Assembly (NCBI GenBank): GCA_030619925.1
Contig: JAUXAL010000023.1
Span: 1-47,514, forward strand
Length of the DNA stretch: 47,514 bases
Reading direction: 5' to 3'
Origin: Phycisphaerae bacterium
GTDB taxonomy: Bacteria; Planctomycetota; Phycisphaerae; Sedimentisphaerales; Anaerobacaceae
The position numbers and the translations under genes are program-made. Below the pieces are notes generated by a model. It ran no database searches. It was not told the DNA's origin and worked only from the letters and a program-made list of their open reading frames with translations. Of this stretch, positions 33,804-42,498 are shown one piece after another (within the stretch, counting starts at the first letter, position 1; every line of letters begins with the position of its first letter).

Positions 33804-35192
33804 CTACAGGTACCACGGGCTGCGCATCACCGGGGTTAACAGACGGTCGGCCTCATAACTATTAGTGACTCGCTCCGTTCGGGGGTTCCATCTGAGCGTT
33901 TGTTCGGTCAGCATGGCGATGTTGGTCAAATGGCAGATAGTTGCCGTTCGATGACCAACCTCAGCAGATGCCATCGGCTCGCCTCGTGACTTGACAGCGT
34001 CTAAGAAATTGCGATGATGCCCCGGGCTTCGGCCCAGATGTATTTCATTCGGGCCGATTACTTCCTTGAGCAGGGACTGCGGCCCAGCTTCCAGGCGTCC
34101 GCCGTGGATGTGGATGAATATCCAACCGTCGCTGCCCTCGAACTTCAGGCCCCGCGCCCCCTCACTTTTGCCGATCATCCGCACGCCGTTGATATACTTG
34201 AATTCAAACTCGTATTCCATAAACGTGTCATACAAGCCTTTCGGAAGCCGCTTGCCTTTTGCAGCTATTTCATAAGGGCCGGTATCATCGGTGTTATTGC
34301 CCAACTGGCCCAGGTCGATGATATGGGCACCGCGGTCGGTCATTTCCCCACCGCCATAGCTCAGTATGAACCGCCACCAGAAATGGCAGCGTCTCTGGGT
34401 ATAGGGCTCATAAGGCGTGTGGCCAAGCCACATATCGTAGTCAAATCCCTCCGGTATCGGCATCTCGGGATGCGGGTAGGCATGTTTTATGACGTCGAGG
34501 TGCTGCGGCTCGTCGCAGGGCATGTTGATACGGATGGTATGCAGCTCGCCGATTCGGCCGTTACGCACCAGCTCACACGCAAAACGCACGCTGTCCCTCG
34601 ACCGCTCTTGACTGCCGGTCTGCAGAACACGCCCGTAGCGCTTCACCGCATCACGTATCGCTTTGCTCTCGGCAACTGTATTGGCCAGCGGCTTTTCGCA
34701 GTAAATATCCATACCCGCCTTCGCCGCCGCCACCGATATCAGCGCGTGCCAGTGGTCAGGCGTACAAACCGACACCGCATCAATCTCATCACGGGCCAAC
34801 AGCTGCCGAAAATCACGATAGCTATCAATACCCTTGTATGTTCCTGATGGTCTCTTCTCGGCGTAAGCCCTTTTGGCCCGCTCAATTGCTGGCTTTAGGC
34901 CCGCTGAGGTACTGTCTGGAAATTGATAAAGCATATCATAGTCTCTACTTCCTTCATTGACATCGCAGAGCGCAACAATCTGAACATCCGCCTTATTAAG
35001 AAATGCCAGCATATTCTTTGTTCCCTGACCGCCTACCCCGATGCAGCCCATTACAATCCGGCTGCTCGGCGCAACGGAACCTGCCCTGCCCAGCGCCGAA
35101 GATGGAATTAAATATGGAAAACCCACAGCGGATATGGACGCGCCGGTTGCCGTTTTTAAGAACTGACGTCTTGATATTATCTTCTTTGTCAT
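33804..35192 (-). CDS. Tat-exported Gfo/Idh/MocA oxidoreductase (triad 2)
   Basis: 462 residues. Signal SRRQFLKTATGASISAV (R8-R9), RIVMGCIGVGGQGTKN for NAD(P), CDVNEGS, a ~30-residue insertion (around residues 85-120), VCTPDHWHALISVA, YCEKPLANT and MTDRGAHIIDLGQ. C-terminus MRSPWYL, the hallmark of the second triad. AAGGAG precedes the ATG at a good distance. HWHAL plus EKP and the H-I-I-D motif indicate an intact dehydrogenase-type active site. Acts in the periplasm on an unknown sugar. It follows the gene at 35215 by only 22 bases. Confidence 0.9.
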   Translation of the reverse strand: MTKKIISRRQFLKTATGASISAVGFPYLIPSSALGRAGSVAPSSRIVMGCIGVGGQGTKNMLAFLNKADVQIVALCDVNEGSRDYDMLYQFPDSTSAGLKPAIERAKRAYAEKRPSGTYKGIDSYRDFRQLLARDEIDAVSVCTPDHWHALISVAAAKAGMDIYCEKPLANTVAESKAIRDAVKRYGRVLQTGSQERSRDSVRFACELVRNGRIGELHTIRINMPCDEPQHLDVIKHAYPHPEMPIPEGFDYDMWLGHTPYEPYTQRRCHFWWRFILSYGGGEMTDRGAHIIDLGQLGNNTDDTGPYEIAAKGKRLPKGLYDTFMEYEFEFKYINGVRMIGKSEGARGLKFEGSDGWIFIHIHGGRLEAGPQSLLKEVIGPNEIHLGRSPGHHRNFLDAVKSRGEPMASAEVGHRTATICHLTNIAMLTEQTLRWNPRTERVTNSYEADRLLTPVMRSPWYL

Positions 35193-35214
35193 TTGCCTTT
35201 CTCCTTTTCATCCG

Positions 35215-36519
35215 CTATAAATGCCATGGGCTGCGCATCGGCCGCGACAGCATTCTGTTGGCCTGCTCATCATTAAGGAAGATTTCCTTTTTCGGGTCCC
35301 ATTTGAGCTTGCGTTCCGTGAGCATTGCAATTTCACCGAGCAGTGCAACGCTAATGGACCGGTGGCCAACCTCTATGGGCGCAATGGTCTCTCTACGGCT
35401 CTTGACGCAGTCTATGAAGTTTTGCCTGTGGTCGTTGCTCTTGTACAGCCTGATTTCATTGGGGCCGATGACCTCATTGAGAACGCTCTCGGGGTCGGCC
35501 TCGAGTTTGCCGCGTTTGACATATATCCACCCGTCCCGGCCGTACCACTTCGTCCCTCGGGGGATCTGCTCGTCATTGGCGACGGTCATTACAATGCCAT
35601 TGGCATACTTGCAGGTGAACTTGTATTCTATAGGGGTGTTATAGACGCCGTCTCTTGGATAGACGCCTCTGCCCTTTATCTCGACCGGGCCGGTACGCTC
35701 CAGGTCCAGTGCCCAGTGGGCGATGTCAATATGATGGCCCGCCCAGTCGGTAAGCTGTCCGCCGGAGTAGTCCATAATCCACCGCCAGTCCGAGTGGGGC
35801 CCATTGCGGCCGAACCCTATGTAAGGCCGCCAGGGAGCGGGACCCAGCCAGAAGTCCCAGTCCAAGCCCTCGGGAACGGGCTGCACCGGTATCGTGCGTC
35901 CGCTCTTGCCGGTCGGCAGGCCGACCTCGACCTTGTGCACTTTGCCGATCCGCCCGTTGCGGACCAACTCACAGGCGCGGTGGAAGTTCGAGCTTGACCG
36001 CTGCTGGCTCCCGGTCTGCCAGACCGTGCCGTAACGATGCACTGCGTCAGCCATGGCCCGGCCTTCGCGGATGGTACGAGCCAGCGGTTTTTCGGCATAC
36101 ATATCCTTGCCCGCCCGGGCCGCCATAATAGCGGGGACCGAATGCCAGTGGTCAGGCAGCGCTAACGAGAGCGCATCAATGTCTTGACGCTCAATCACTT
36201 CACGGAAATCAAGATAGGCTTTGCAGTGGTTATTCTGATATTTGTCGTCCACGATTTTCCTGGCCTTGTCACGCTTATTCTTATCAACATCACAAACAGC
36301 AACGACGCGGACCTCCTTGTTGCTTAGGAAGGCCTCCATATTATTAGTGCCTTTGCCGCCCATCCCGATGCAGGCCATCACGATACGGTTGCTTGGAGCA
36401 ACGCAAATCGCTTTACCCAACGCTGAGGACGACACAACATACGGAAACACTATTGCGCTTGTGGTAAGGCTGGCAGCACTTTTTAAAAACTGGCGCCGGT
36501 TAACTTCTCTTGCCTTCAT
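35215..36519 (-). CDS. Tat-exported Gfo/Idh/MocA oxidoreductase (triad 2)
   Basis: 434 residues from the ATG at 36519 (a TTG two codons earlier is the alternative; neither has a clear ribosome binding site). Signal NRRQFLKSAASLTTSAIVF (R8-R9), RIVMACIGMGGKGTNN, CDVDKNKRD, LALPDHWHSVPA, YAEKPLART (EKP intact) and LTDWAGHHIDIAHWAL with the His/Asp motif. C-terminus MRSPWHL. Close paralogue of the genes on either side; the middle segment EGLDWDFWLGPAPWRPY also resembles triad 1. Periplasmic sugar oxidoreductase; substrate unknown. Confidence 0.9.
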   Translation of the reverse strand: MKAREVNRRQFLKSAASLTTSAIVFPYVVSSSALGKAICVAPSNRIVMACIGMGGKGTNNMEAFLSNKEVRVVAVCDVDKNKRDKARKIVDDKYQNNHCKAYLDFREVIERQDIDALSLALPDHWHSVPAIMAARAGKDMYAEKPLARTIREGRAMADAVHRYGTVWQTGSQQRSSSNFHRACELVRNGRIGKVHKVEVGLPTGKSGRTIPVQPVPEGLDWDFWLGPAPWRPYIGFGRNGPHSDWRWIMDYSGGQLTDWAGHHIDIAHWALDLERTGPVEIKGRGVYPRDGVYNTPIEYKFTCKYANGIVMTVANDEQIPRGTKWYGRDGWIYVKRGKLEADPESVLNEVIGPNEIRLYKSNDHRQNFIDCVKSRRETIAPIEVGHRSISVALLGEIAMLTERKLKWDPKKEIFLNDEQANRMLSRPMRSPWHL

Positions 36520-36574
36520 AATCAAAACTTTTACGTCTCACGGCTAATAGTCAATAGTAAATAATAAATAGTTA

Positions 36575-36597
36575 ACCCGCCATACGCGTGGCGGGTA
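36575..36597. repeat. CCCGCC...GGCGGG palindrome with heptamer array
   Basis: ACCCGCCATACGCGTGGCGG GT at the end of an AATAGTCAATAGTAAATAAT array (36546-36574) between two paralogous oxidoreductase genes. Confidence 0.6.
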
Positions 36598-36601
36598 AAT
36601 T

Positions 36602-37939
36602 TCACAGGTGCCACGGGCTGCGCATCGGCCGTGACCGCATGCGGTTGGCCTCATCATCATCTACGAACGTCTCGGCAGCCGGATCCCATTTTACCTTGCG
36701 ATTCAGCCGGGCTGCGATGTCAGCTATCATACCGAGATAGGAGGCCTTGTGGCCGGCCTCGACCGGAGCTACCGGGTCGCTGCGGGTCCGCACACAGTTA
36801 AGGAAATCAGCGCGGTGCTCCCCGGACTCGTAGAGGTGTATTTCGTCCGGCTTGATTTTCACCTTCAGCAACGAGGCAGGCTCAGCGGAAATCCCCGCCC
36901 GGTTGACATGGACCCAGCCGGCGTTGCCTTCGAATTGGCAGCCCTGTTTATTCGGGTTGTCGCTATCTGTAAAAGTCATGCGCAGACCGCCGGCGTAGTT
37001 GAACTCAGCCTGCCAATCGTTAATATTGTCAGTCAGGCCGTCGTTGCGATAGCTCGCCTTGCACTCGAGCTCGAACGGTTCGCCGGTGACCGCCGGGCAA
37101 CCCCAATTGGCAATGTCGAGATGATGAACGCCCCAGTTGACGATAAAGCCGGCGCAGTAATCCCAAATCAGGTACCAGTCCGGCCAGGCGTGCCGGCCGG
37201 CGTTATAAGGTTTCATCGGAGCCGGACCAATATACATATTGTAATCGAGCCCTGCGGGAATCGGTTCGGCGGTGGGAGGTTTGTGATATGTCCGCTTGTA
37301 CTTAGGTCCGGGCGCGGCGACCTCGACCGTGTGTATGTCGCCAAGATACCCGTTCCTCGCAAGCTCACATGCGAACCGGAATTTGCGATCTGACCGCTGC
37401 TGCGTACCGGTCTGGAACACCCGGCCATACCTTCGTACCGCGTCGCGGATGGCCTGGCCCTCGCGCACCGCCACACCCAACGGTTTTTCGCAATAAATAT
37501 CTTTGCCCGCGCGTGCGGCCGCGACGGCAATCAACGCGTGCCAATGGTCCTGGGGGGCAATCATCACCGCGTCGATATCCGTGCGGGCGAGCATGTCGCG
37601 GAAGTCATTATAGCCGGCACATCCCTTGTCGCCGTAGTGCCGGTCAACAATGTCCTTAGCTTCTTGGCGCCGACTTTCAACAACATCGCAAACGGCAACA
37701 ACCTGCACTTCAGATTCGCCCATGAAACCCCGCATGTTACCTGTGCCCTGGCCACCCATACCGATGCAGCCCATCACAATCCGATTACTCGCCGCGACAT
37801 TGCCGGCTGCGCCCAGCGCCGATGACGGAACAATGTACGGAGGGACCCCGCTTCGCGGGAACCCAAAGCCTATTGCCCCAACAGCGGTGCCGGCTACCTT
37901 TAGGAACTGACGGCGGCTAATATTATTTTTGCCAGCCAT
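36602..37939 (-). CDS. Tat-exported Gfo/Idh/MocA oxidoreductase (triad 2)
   Basis: 445 residues. Signal SRRQFLKVAGTAVGAIGF (R9-R10), RIVMGCIGMGGQGTGN, CDVVESRRQ, MIAPQDHWHALIAVA, YCEKPLGVA and IVNWGVHHLDIANWG. C-terminus MRSPWHL. A family B palindrome encodes FPRSGVPP (27-34), lying between the signal helix and the PSSALGAAG linker; its two siblings read FPYLIPSS and FPYVVSSS there, so the insertion can be placed to within a few residues. Upstream GAGGA suits the ATG. Substrate unknown; tandem arrangement argues for duplication followed by divergence. Confidence 0.9.
   Translation of the reverse strand: MAGKNNISRRQFLKVAGTAVGAIGFGFPRSGVPPYIVPSSALGAAGNVAASNRIVMGCIGMGGQGTGNMRGFMGESEVQVVAVCDVVESRRQEAKDIVDRHYGDKGCAGYNDFRDMLARTDIDAVMIAPQDHWHALIAVAAARAGKDIYCEKPLGVAVREGQAIRDAVRRYGRVFQTGTQQRSDRKFRFACELARNGYLGDIHTVEVAAPGPKYKRTYHKPPTAEPIPAGLDYNMYIGPAPMKPYNAGRHAWPDWYLIWDYCAGFIVNWGVHHLDIANWGCPAVTGEPFELECKASYRNDGLTDNINDWQAEFNYAGGLRMTFTDSDNPNKQGCQFEGNAGWVHVNRAGISAEPASLLKVKIKPDEIHLYESGEHRADFLNCVRTRSDPVAPVEAGHKASYLGMIADIAARLNRKVKWDPAAETFVDDDEANRMRSRPMRSPWHL
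37842..37864. repeat. Family B palindrome in a Tat oxidoreductase
   Basis: GGGACCCCGC-TTC-GCGGGAACCC, in frame. The two flanking paralogues lack it, which marks it as an insertion. Confidence 0.8.
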
Positions 37940-38013
37940 AAGCAGCTTTCCTCAAAGCTCAAGGCTCGCCTGCCGGCGGCCAAGGTTCGCAAACATAAAC
38001 TCTAATACTGCGT

Positions 38014-38072
38014 CTTGAGTCCGCCGTAAGGCGTCCTGTGGACTTGAGAGGGACCCCGCTTTGCGGGAACCC
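38014..38072. repeat. Adjacent family C and family B palindromes, intergenic
   Basis: CTTGAGTCCGCCGTAAGGCG TCCTGTGGACTTGAG (38014-38048; family C) directly followed by GGGACCCCGC-TTT-GCGGGAACCC (38050-38072; family B), just beyond the stop of the TIM-barrel gene. Family C has an in-frame copy at 40364-40393. Confidence 0.7.
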
Positions 38073-38078
38073 AGAGGC

Positions 38079-39080
38079 CTATTCCCTCTCAAATGCCGCG
38101 TCGAAGGCGACCTGTGACGGCTTGAAATTTGCCTTCTTGATGTACTCGCAAGCCTCCTTGGCGCCGTGCTCGCGGTCCATTCGCGTGTCTTCCCACTCAA
38201 CCGACAGCGGTCCCTGGTAGCCGATATCGTTGAGGGCGACGATGATTTCCTCGAAGTTGATATCGCCGTGGCCGATGGAGCGGAAGTCCCAGTAGCGGCG
38301 AGGGTCGGCGAAATCAGTGTGACCACCGAAAACACCCACCGTACCGTCGCCATGACCCCACCAGACGTCCTTCATGTGGGTATGGAAAATGCGATCAGAA
38401 AAGGTCCGGATAAACTTGACGTAATCGACCCCCTGGTAACCGAGATGGCTGGGGTCGTAGTTGAAGCCAAAAGACCCGTGGCCTCTGAGGGCTTTAATGG
38501 CACGCTGAGCCGAGGCAATGTCAAAGGCGATCTCCGTCGGGTGAACTTCCAGAGCGAACTTCACACCTTCGGCCTTGAAGGCGTTGAGGATGCGTCGCCA
38601 GCGCCTTGCGAAGTCCTTGTAACCTGCCTCTATCGCCTCCGGTGAGGCCGGCGGAAACGAGTAAAGCAAGTGCCATATCGAACTGCCCGTAAATCCATTG
38701 ACGACCTTTACGCCGAGTTTCTTCGCGGCCTTGGCGGCATCGATTACCTTGTCGGCCGCACGCTTGCGAACGCCCTCCGGGTCGCCGTCGCCCCAGACAT
38801 CGGCAGGCAGGATTGCCTTATGACGCTCGTCGATATTGTCGCAGACAGCCTGCCCAACCAGGTGCGTCGAGATCGCGTACACTTTAAGGCCGTGCTCTTT
38901 CAGAAGGTCACGCTTGGCCTTGCAGTAGCTGCGGTCGCTCAGGGCCTTGTCCACGTCGAAGTGGTCGCCCCAGCAGGCCAGCTCCAGCCCGTCGTATCCC
39001 CAGCTTGCCGCCTTTTGAGCCAATTTTTTCAGTGGCAAATCCGCCCACTGTCCAGTAAAAAGTGTTACAGGTCTACCCAT
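38079..39080 (-). CDS. Sugar phosphate isomerase/epimerase-like TIM barrel
   Basis: 333 residues, no signal peptide, so cytoplasmic. Pattern of the AP-endonuclease-2/xylose-isomerase-like TIM barrel: [63 protein letters not shown] (metal-ligand-type Glu and His), [12 protein letters not shown] (Asp, His), IFHTHMKDV (His) and [13 protein letters not shown] (Glu). These are the usual metal-site residues. Likely isomerises or epimerises a keto-sugar delivered by the exported oxidoreductases. AAGGAG stands eight bases before the ATG. Confidence 0.85.
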   Translation of the reverse strand: MGRPVTLFTGQWADLPLKKLAQKAASWGYDGLELACWGDHFDVDKALSDRSYCKAKRDLLKEHGLKVYAISTHLVGQAVCDNIDERHKAILPADVWGDGDPEGVRKRAADKVIDAAKAAKKLGVKVVNGFTGSSIWHLLYSFPPASPEAIEAGYKDFARRWRRILNAFKAEGVKFALEVHPTEIAFDIASAQRAIKALRGHGSFGFNYDPSHLGYQGVDYVKFIRTFSDRIFHTHMKDVWWGHGDGTVGVFGGHTDFADPRRYWDFRSIGHGDINFEEIIVALNDIGYQGPLSVEWEDTRMDREHGAKEACEYIKKANFKPSQVAFDAAFERE

Positions 39081-39283
39081 TTGTCATTCTCCTTAGCAAA
39101 ATATTCAGAAGTTTTCCGTAAAATGCGTCACTCGGTAAGAAACAACCACACGAGCATTATAGCCCGCAGGAACCGATACGCAATTCAAATTCCCTGCGAA
39201 AACATTATCACCTCTGTTTTGAATCCATCAACCGATTCACGATTTTCAACGTCGGTCGGAAATGGTTTCACCGTCCAACCATT
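39081..39283. other. 203-bp intergenic spacer
   Basis: No repeat or gene recognised. It should hold the promoter or leader for the TIM-barrel gene if that is not read through from 40594. Confidence 0.4.
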
Positions 39284-40594
39284 TTACTGCTTGAGCACTT
39301 CGACCTTTGGACCCTGGGCAAATGCCGAGTATCTATTTGCCAGCTTCCGCCGCCGGCGCATTTTACCCGCCCAACCCACGGCGGGTTTACCTTCACCTAT
39401 CCAAATGCGATAACGCAGCGTCAGAGTTTCGCCGGCGCCTATTTTCTGCTTGAAGAATGCGCCGAACCGTCCATAGTCGCGATAGGCCGAATAGAAAGTA
39501 GACTTCGGATTGCCGGGATGATTCATATGCTGAACACAGTAACGCCGGCCGTTCAATCCGTATGACATCGCCGCCCAAGGCAAATCCTTATCCTTGTGAG
39601 CATCGATGCCGTCTTTATGAAACAGGTAAGCTGCCTTGACCTCTTCATCGCCGGCGGCAACGTCATTATGCGCTCGATACTGAAAGCCGCCGTGCTCCGG
39701 ATCGCCATTGAGAAAAACCTCGCCTCTGACAGCTTTCAATTCGGTTTGAAAATCCAGCAGCAGGATAGTAGGGTCGCTCTGGCGAAATACAGTCGTTTGG
39801 CGCCGCTCGACTATAATTGGCTTGCTGTCTTTGTCACTCCAGTGAATCAACGCCCTCGATCTTGCCAGGACCGGACCAGTGGTCCGCTCCAAAAATTTCC
39901 CATGCCGCTGGACCACGCCACCTCCCATGCCCCAGAAACCATACGTATTGCCGGCAAATTCCAGTTTAGTCCAGCCGATGAATATGCCGCGATGGTGCGG
40001 ATAGCGTATCTTGTCTTTCGGATACGGACCGATGCCGTCCGGACCATTGGTCAGCAGGTTCTTCCCTTCAGAATCAAAGACGTGGAGAAAGGGTTTGCAG
40101 GTCTCAAAGATTCGCTGTGGATTTGAAGTATCGCAGGCATACATATAGCATGTAATCTTGCGGCCGCTGAAAAGCAAATCCAGATATTCTCCATTTTTGC
40201 CCTTCCACGAAAAAACCTCCTCGCTGGTTTTTCGCCCGTGCTTGATAGTGGCAATCCAGGTGCTCGCCCTGTTTGCCTTTACCCGAGGCAGTATCCACCA
40301 CAATTCTGTTTCTCCTCGGCTTGTCACCACGAGCTGGCCCGGCACCGCCTTTGCCTTCGTCGCGTCCCGCCGGAAGGCGTCCTGCGGACTGAGCTCGATG
40401 CTGATTTGCTCAACAGGCAGATTAGCCAACCCTTCGGGCAAGTCCTCGATAACCGCGTGAACCGGCACATCGAAAGAATCAGCCTTCGGTGCGGAAAGCT
40501 TAAGACGAATCTGCTCAGCCCCACCGGTCACACTCAAACCACAAATTACAGCAATAACAAATATGGCAGTGACAAGCTTCGTTTCGCCTTTCAC
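39284..40594 (-). CDS. Secreted DUF6807 (PmoA-like) protein
   Basis: 436 residues from a GTG start with a Sec signal (TAIFVIAVICGLSVTGGAE). The mature protein has the DUF6807/PmoA-like pattern: ITCYMYACDTSNPQ, GPDGIGPYPKDKIRYPHHRG, IFIGWTKLEF, WGMGGGVVQRHGKF, HGGFQYRAHNDVA and MNHPGNPKSTFYS. The family is common in planctomycete and Bacteroidetes sugar loci and adopts a galactose-mutarotase-like fold; its reaction is not settled. Two palindromes are read in frame: family C (LSPQDAFRRDAT, around residue 70) and a CCCGCC...GGCGGG element near residues 402-410 (KPAVGWAGK). Same family as the N-terminal half of the gene at 40645. Confidence 0.78.
   Translation of the reverse strand: MKGETKLVTAIFVIAVICGLSVTGGAEQIRLKLSAPKADSFDVPVHAVIEDLPEGLANLPVEQISIELSPQDAFRRDATKAKAVPGQLVVTSRGETELWWILPRVKANRASTWIATIKHGRKTSEEVFSWKGKNGEYLDLLFSGRKITCYMYACDTSNPQRIFETCKPFLHVFDSEGKNLLTNGPDGIGPYPKDKIRYPHHRGIFIGWTKLEFAGNTYGFWGMGGGVVQRHGKFLERTTGPVLARSRALIHWSDKDSKPIIVERRQTTVFRQSDPTILLLDFQTELKAVRGEVFLNGDPEHGGFQYRAHNDVAAGDEEVKAAYLFHKDGIDAHKDKDLPWAAMSYGLNGRRYCVQHMNHPGNPKSTFYSAYRDYGRFGAFFKQKIGAGETLTLRYRIWIGEGKPAVGWAGKMRRRRKLANRYSAFAQGPKVEVLKQ
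39365..39391. repeat. CCCGCC...GGCGGG palindrome in the DUF6807 gene
   Basis: ACCCGCC-CAACCCAC-GGCGGGT, in frame near the C-terminus. Confidence 0.55.
40364..40393. repeat. Family C element in the DUF6807 gene
   Basis: GTCCCGCCGGAAGGCGTCCT GCGGACTGAG, close to the noncoding copy at 38019-38048; read in frame as LSPQDAFRRD. Confidence 0.65.
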
Positions 40595-40644
40595 CGAATT
40601 GCCCTACCTTTCTCTATGCGATACTCAGGACGCATCCATTAGCC

Positions 40645-42498
40645 TTATAGAGGAACTACCCAGATATTGCGAAAGCAGACTTCGTTGCCGTGGTTCTGCA
40701 GTAGAATAGGTCCGGGTTCGGGGCCTTCGGGGCGCCCCGCACCGGTTTTGTTCTGCAGTTCGACATCGTCGTGTATCAAAATGCCGTTGTGCCATATGGT
40801 GATGCGGGCGTTTTCTTTCTTTTTGGCATCTTGGCCGCTTCGGTCAAAACGAGCTGCACGGAAAATAATATCGTAACTCTGCCATCTGCCCGGCATTCTG
40901 CAGGCGTTTTTGTCCGGCGCCTTGAACTTATAAATTGACCCGCCTCCGTTGTACTCAGGCTCTCGGCCATAGGAATCGAGGATTTGGACCTCGTAGCGGC
41001 GCTGTATATAAATCCCGCTGTTTCCCCGACCCTGTCCCTTGACGTTCGGCGGCATTTGCGGCGTCTTGAATTCAACGTGCAACTTGAAATCCCGAAAGTT
41101 GCGCTTCGTCACAATGTTGCCCTTTTTGGGCACTATCTTCATCGCACCGTCGATAATCTTCCACTCAATGGGCTTATCAGTTCCGTATGTCCAGTGCGAA
41201 AAGTCCGTGCCGTCAAACAGCACAACGGCATTATCTTTAGCTATCCTTCGCAGGGCGACTTTCGGCGGCTCGGCATAATCGCGCCAGATGCGCTGCGTAT
41301 CCGCGACATCGATTTTGCCTTCGTGCACATACAGGCGATAACGAAAGACGTGGTCCTCGCCCGGCTTCATTACCCAGTCGCCCAACTGTGAAGGGGCCCA
41401 ATTGAAAAACGGTATCGACGGGTGGATTCGCATCGTTTCCGGGTGGCGGAAATTCTTCGGATGGCTTAGAAATGTCACGCCCGCCCAGTCATTACCACAT
41501 GGACCAGCCATATCACACCACCGGGCACGCGTGGCGTGGCCATCTTTGCGGGTTTTGCCCTCACTGGTCAGGAAACTAACATTCTCGCCCTCCCATTCGG
41601 CTGCGCCTCTAAACCCAAATCCGCCGTAGCGATACTCAGTCTGGTGCAGTGGACTATCGGCGACACACCGCTGTGTGGAGACAAAGTCCAATAGCCAGTA
41701 GCCCTTATCGGGGCCACCGATGTTATATATGCGAACGTCCCACGTTTCCTCGAGCACAACTTTTTCGCCCTCGTCAGTCTTCAGTACAACGTGCTCATGC
41801 TCAGCCTGAAAACCACCGTAAACCGGGCCGCTTGTCGCCGAAACAAATCTCTTGAAACGAACCGTCCCCTGTCCCGCCTTCAGATTCCAGAAATCGACCT
41901 CTTTGCCCTCAAATTTAGTCTTCGTCCAGGGCATCCAGATTCCCAGATGATGGTAGTGGTCCGATGGGTGAATATTCGTCAGGACCGACCCCGTCGGCGA
42001 CCACAACGGATGAATAAATCCGCTGCGGTTATATAGTTCGCTTTGCCCCTTAGGTGGCGGCATGATAGCATGATTGTATCTTAGAACCTTGAGGCCGCCT
42101 TTGCGTATCCGCAAAACCTTATCGTTCTTTGTTACATTAACGCCGGTCACCGGTGCCGCCGAGGCCCTGACAAGCTCATAAACGCGTTTGCCACCAGCCG
42201 GTGTGGTTCCGGAAAGTATCCACCAAAGTCGCGGTGGGCTTCCGGGCTCAAGCTGCATGGGAACCACAATACGGCCCGAACCGGTTATCTCCTGTAGCTG
42301 CATTTCAGCATCCGGCAAGCCCAGCGGTACCGCGTCCAGCGAAAGTGATACGGGGGTATCGATTCGGGTATGCCGGCCCGCTTCTACGGTGATTTTTGCC
42401 AGCGGCCCGGCGTAAGTAATCGATTGGGGCGCCAAGACACAGGAGAATAAAACGACGACAATAATCGGGCTTATCAGTACTGATATACGGCTTCGCAT
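40645..42498 (-). CDS. Secreted DUF6807-DUF1080 fusion
   Basis: 617 residues with a Sec signal (ISPIIVVVLFSCVLAPQSITYA). Residues ~30-415 form the DUF6807/PmoA-like domain (LRIRKGGLKVLRYNHAIMPP, NRSGFIHPLWSPTGSVLTNI, HPSDHYHHLGIWMPWTK). Residues ~425-617 are DUF1080: VVLFDGTDFSHWTYG, GNSGIYIQRRYEVQILDSYG, RMPGRWQSYDIIF, GPILLQNHGNEVCFRNIW. The fusion ties two families that otherwise only co-occur. AAGGAGG five to six bases before the ATG is the strongest ribosome binding site in the region, and it is the first gene of the minus-strand run. Probably periplasmic processing of oxidised glycosides. Confidence 0.85.
   Translation of the reverse strand: MRSRISVLISPIIVVVLFSCVLAPQSITYAGPLAKITVEAGRHTRIDTPVSLSLDAVPLGLPDAEMQLQEITGSGRIVVPMQLEPGSPPRLWWILSGTTPAGGKRVYELVRASAAPVTGVNVTKNDKVLRIRKGGLKVLRYNHAIMPPPKGQSELYNRSGFIHPLWSPTGSVLTNIHPSDHYHHLGIWMPWTKTKFEGKEVDFWNLKAGQGTVRFKRFVSATSGPVYGGFQAEHEHVVLKTDEGEKVVLEETWDVRIYNIGGPDKGYWLLDFVSTQRCVADSPLHQTEYRYGGFGFRGAAEWEGENVSFLTSEGKTRKDGHATRARWCDMAGPCGNDWAGVTFLSHPKNFRHPETMRIHPSIPFFNWAPSQLGDWVMKPGEDHVFRYRLYVHEGKIDVADTQRIWRDYAEPPKVALRRIAKDNAVVLFDGTDFSHWTYGTDKPIEWKIIDGAMKIVPKKGNIVTKRNFRDFKLHVEFKTPQMPPNVKGQGRGNSGIYIQRRYEVQILDSYGREPEYNGGGSIYKFKAPDKNACRMPGRWQSYDIIFRAARFDRSGQDAKKKENARITIWHNGILIHDDVELQNKTGAGRPEGPEPGPILLQNHGNEVCFRNIWVVPL

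Noticed and set aside
37952-38353. Minus-strand frame ending SPQDALRRTQD
   Set aside because: Overlaps the TIM-barrel gene in another frame and continues through palindromic repeats; no start signal.
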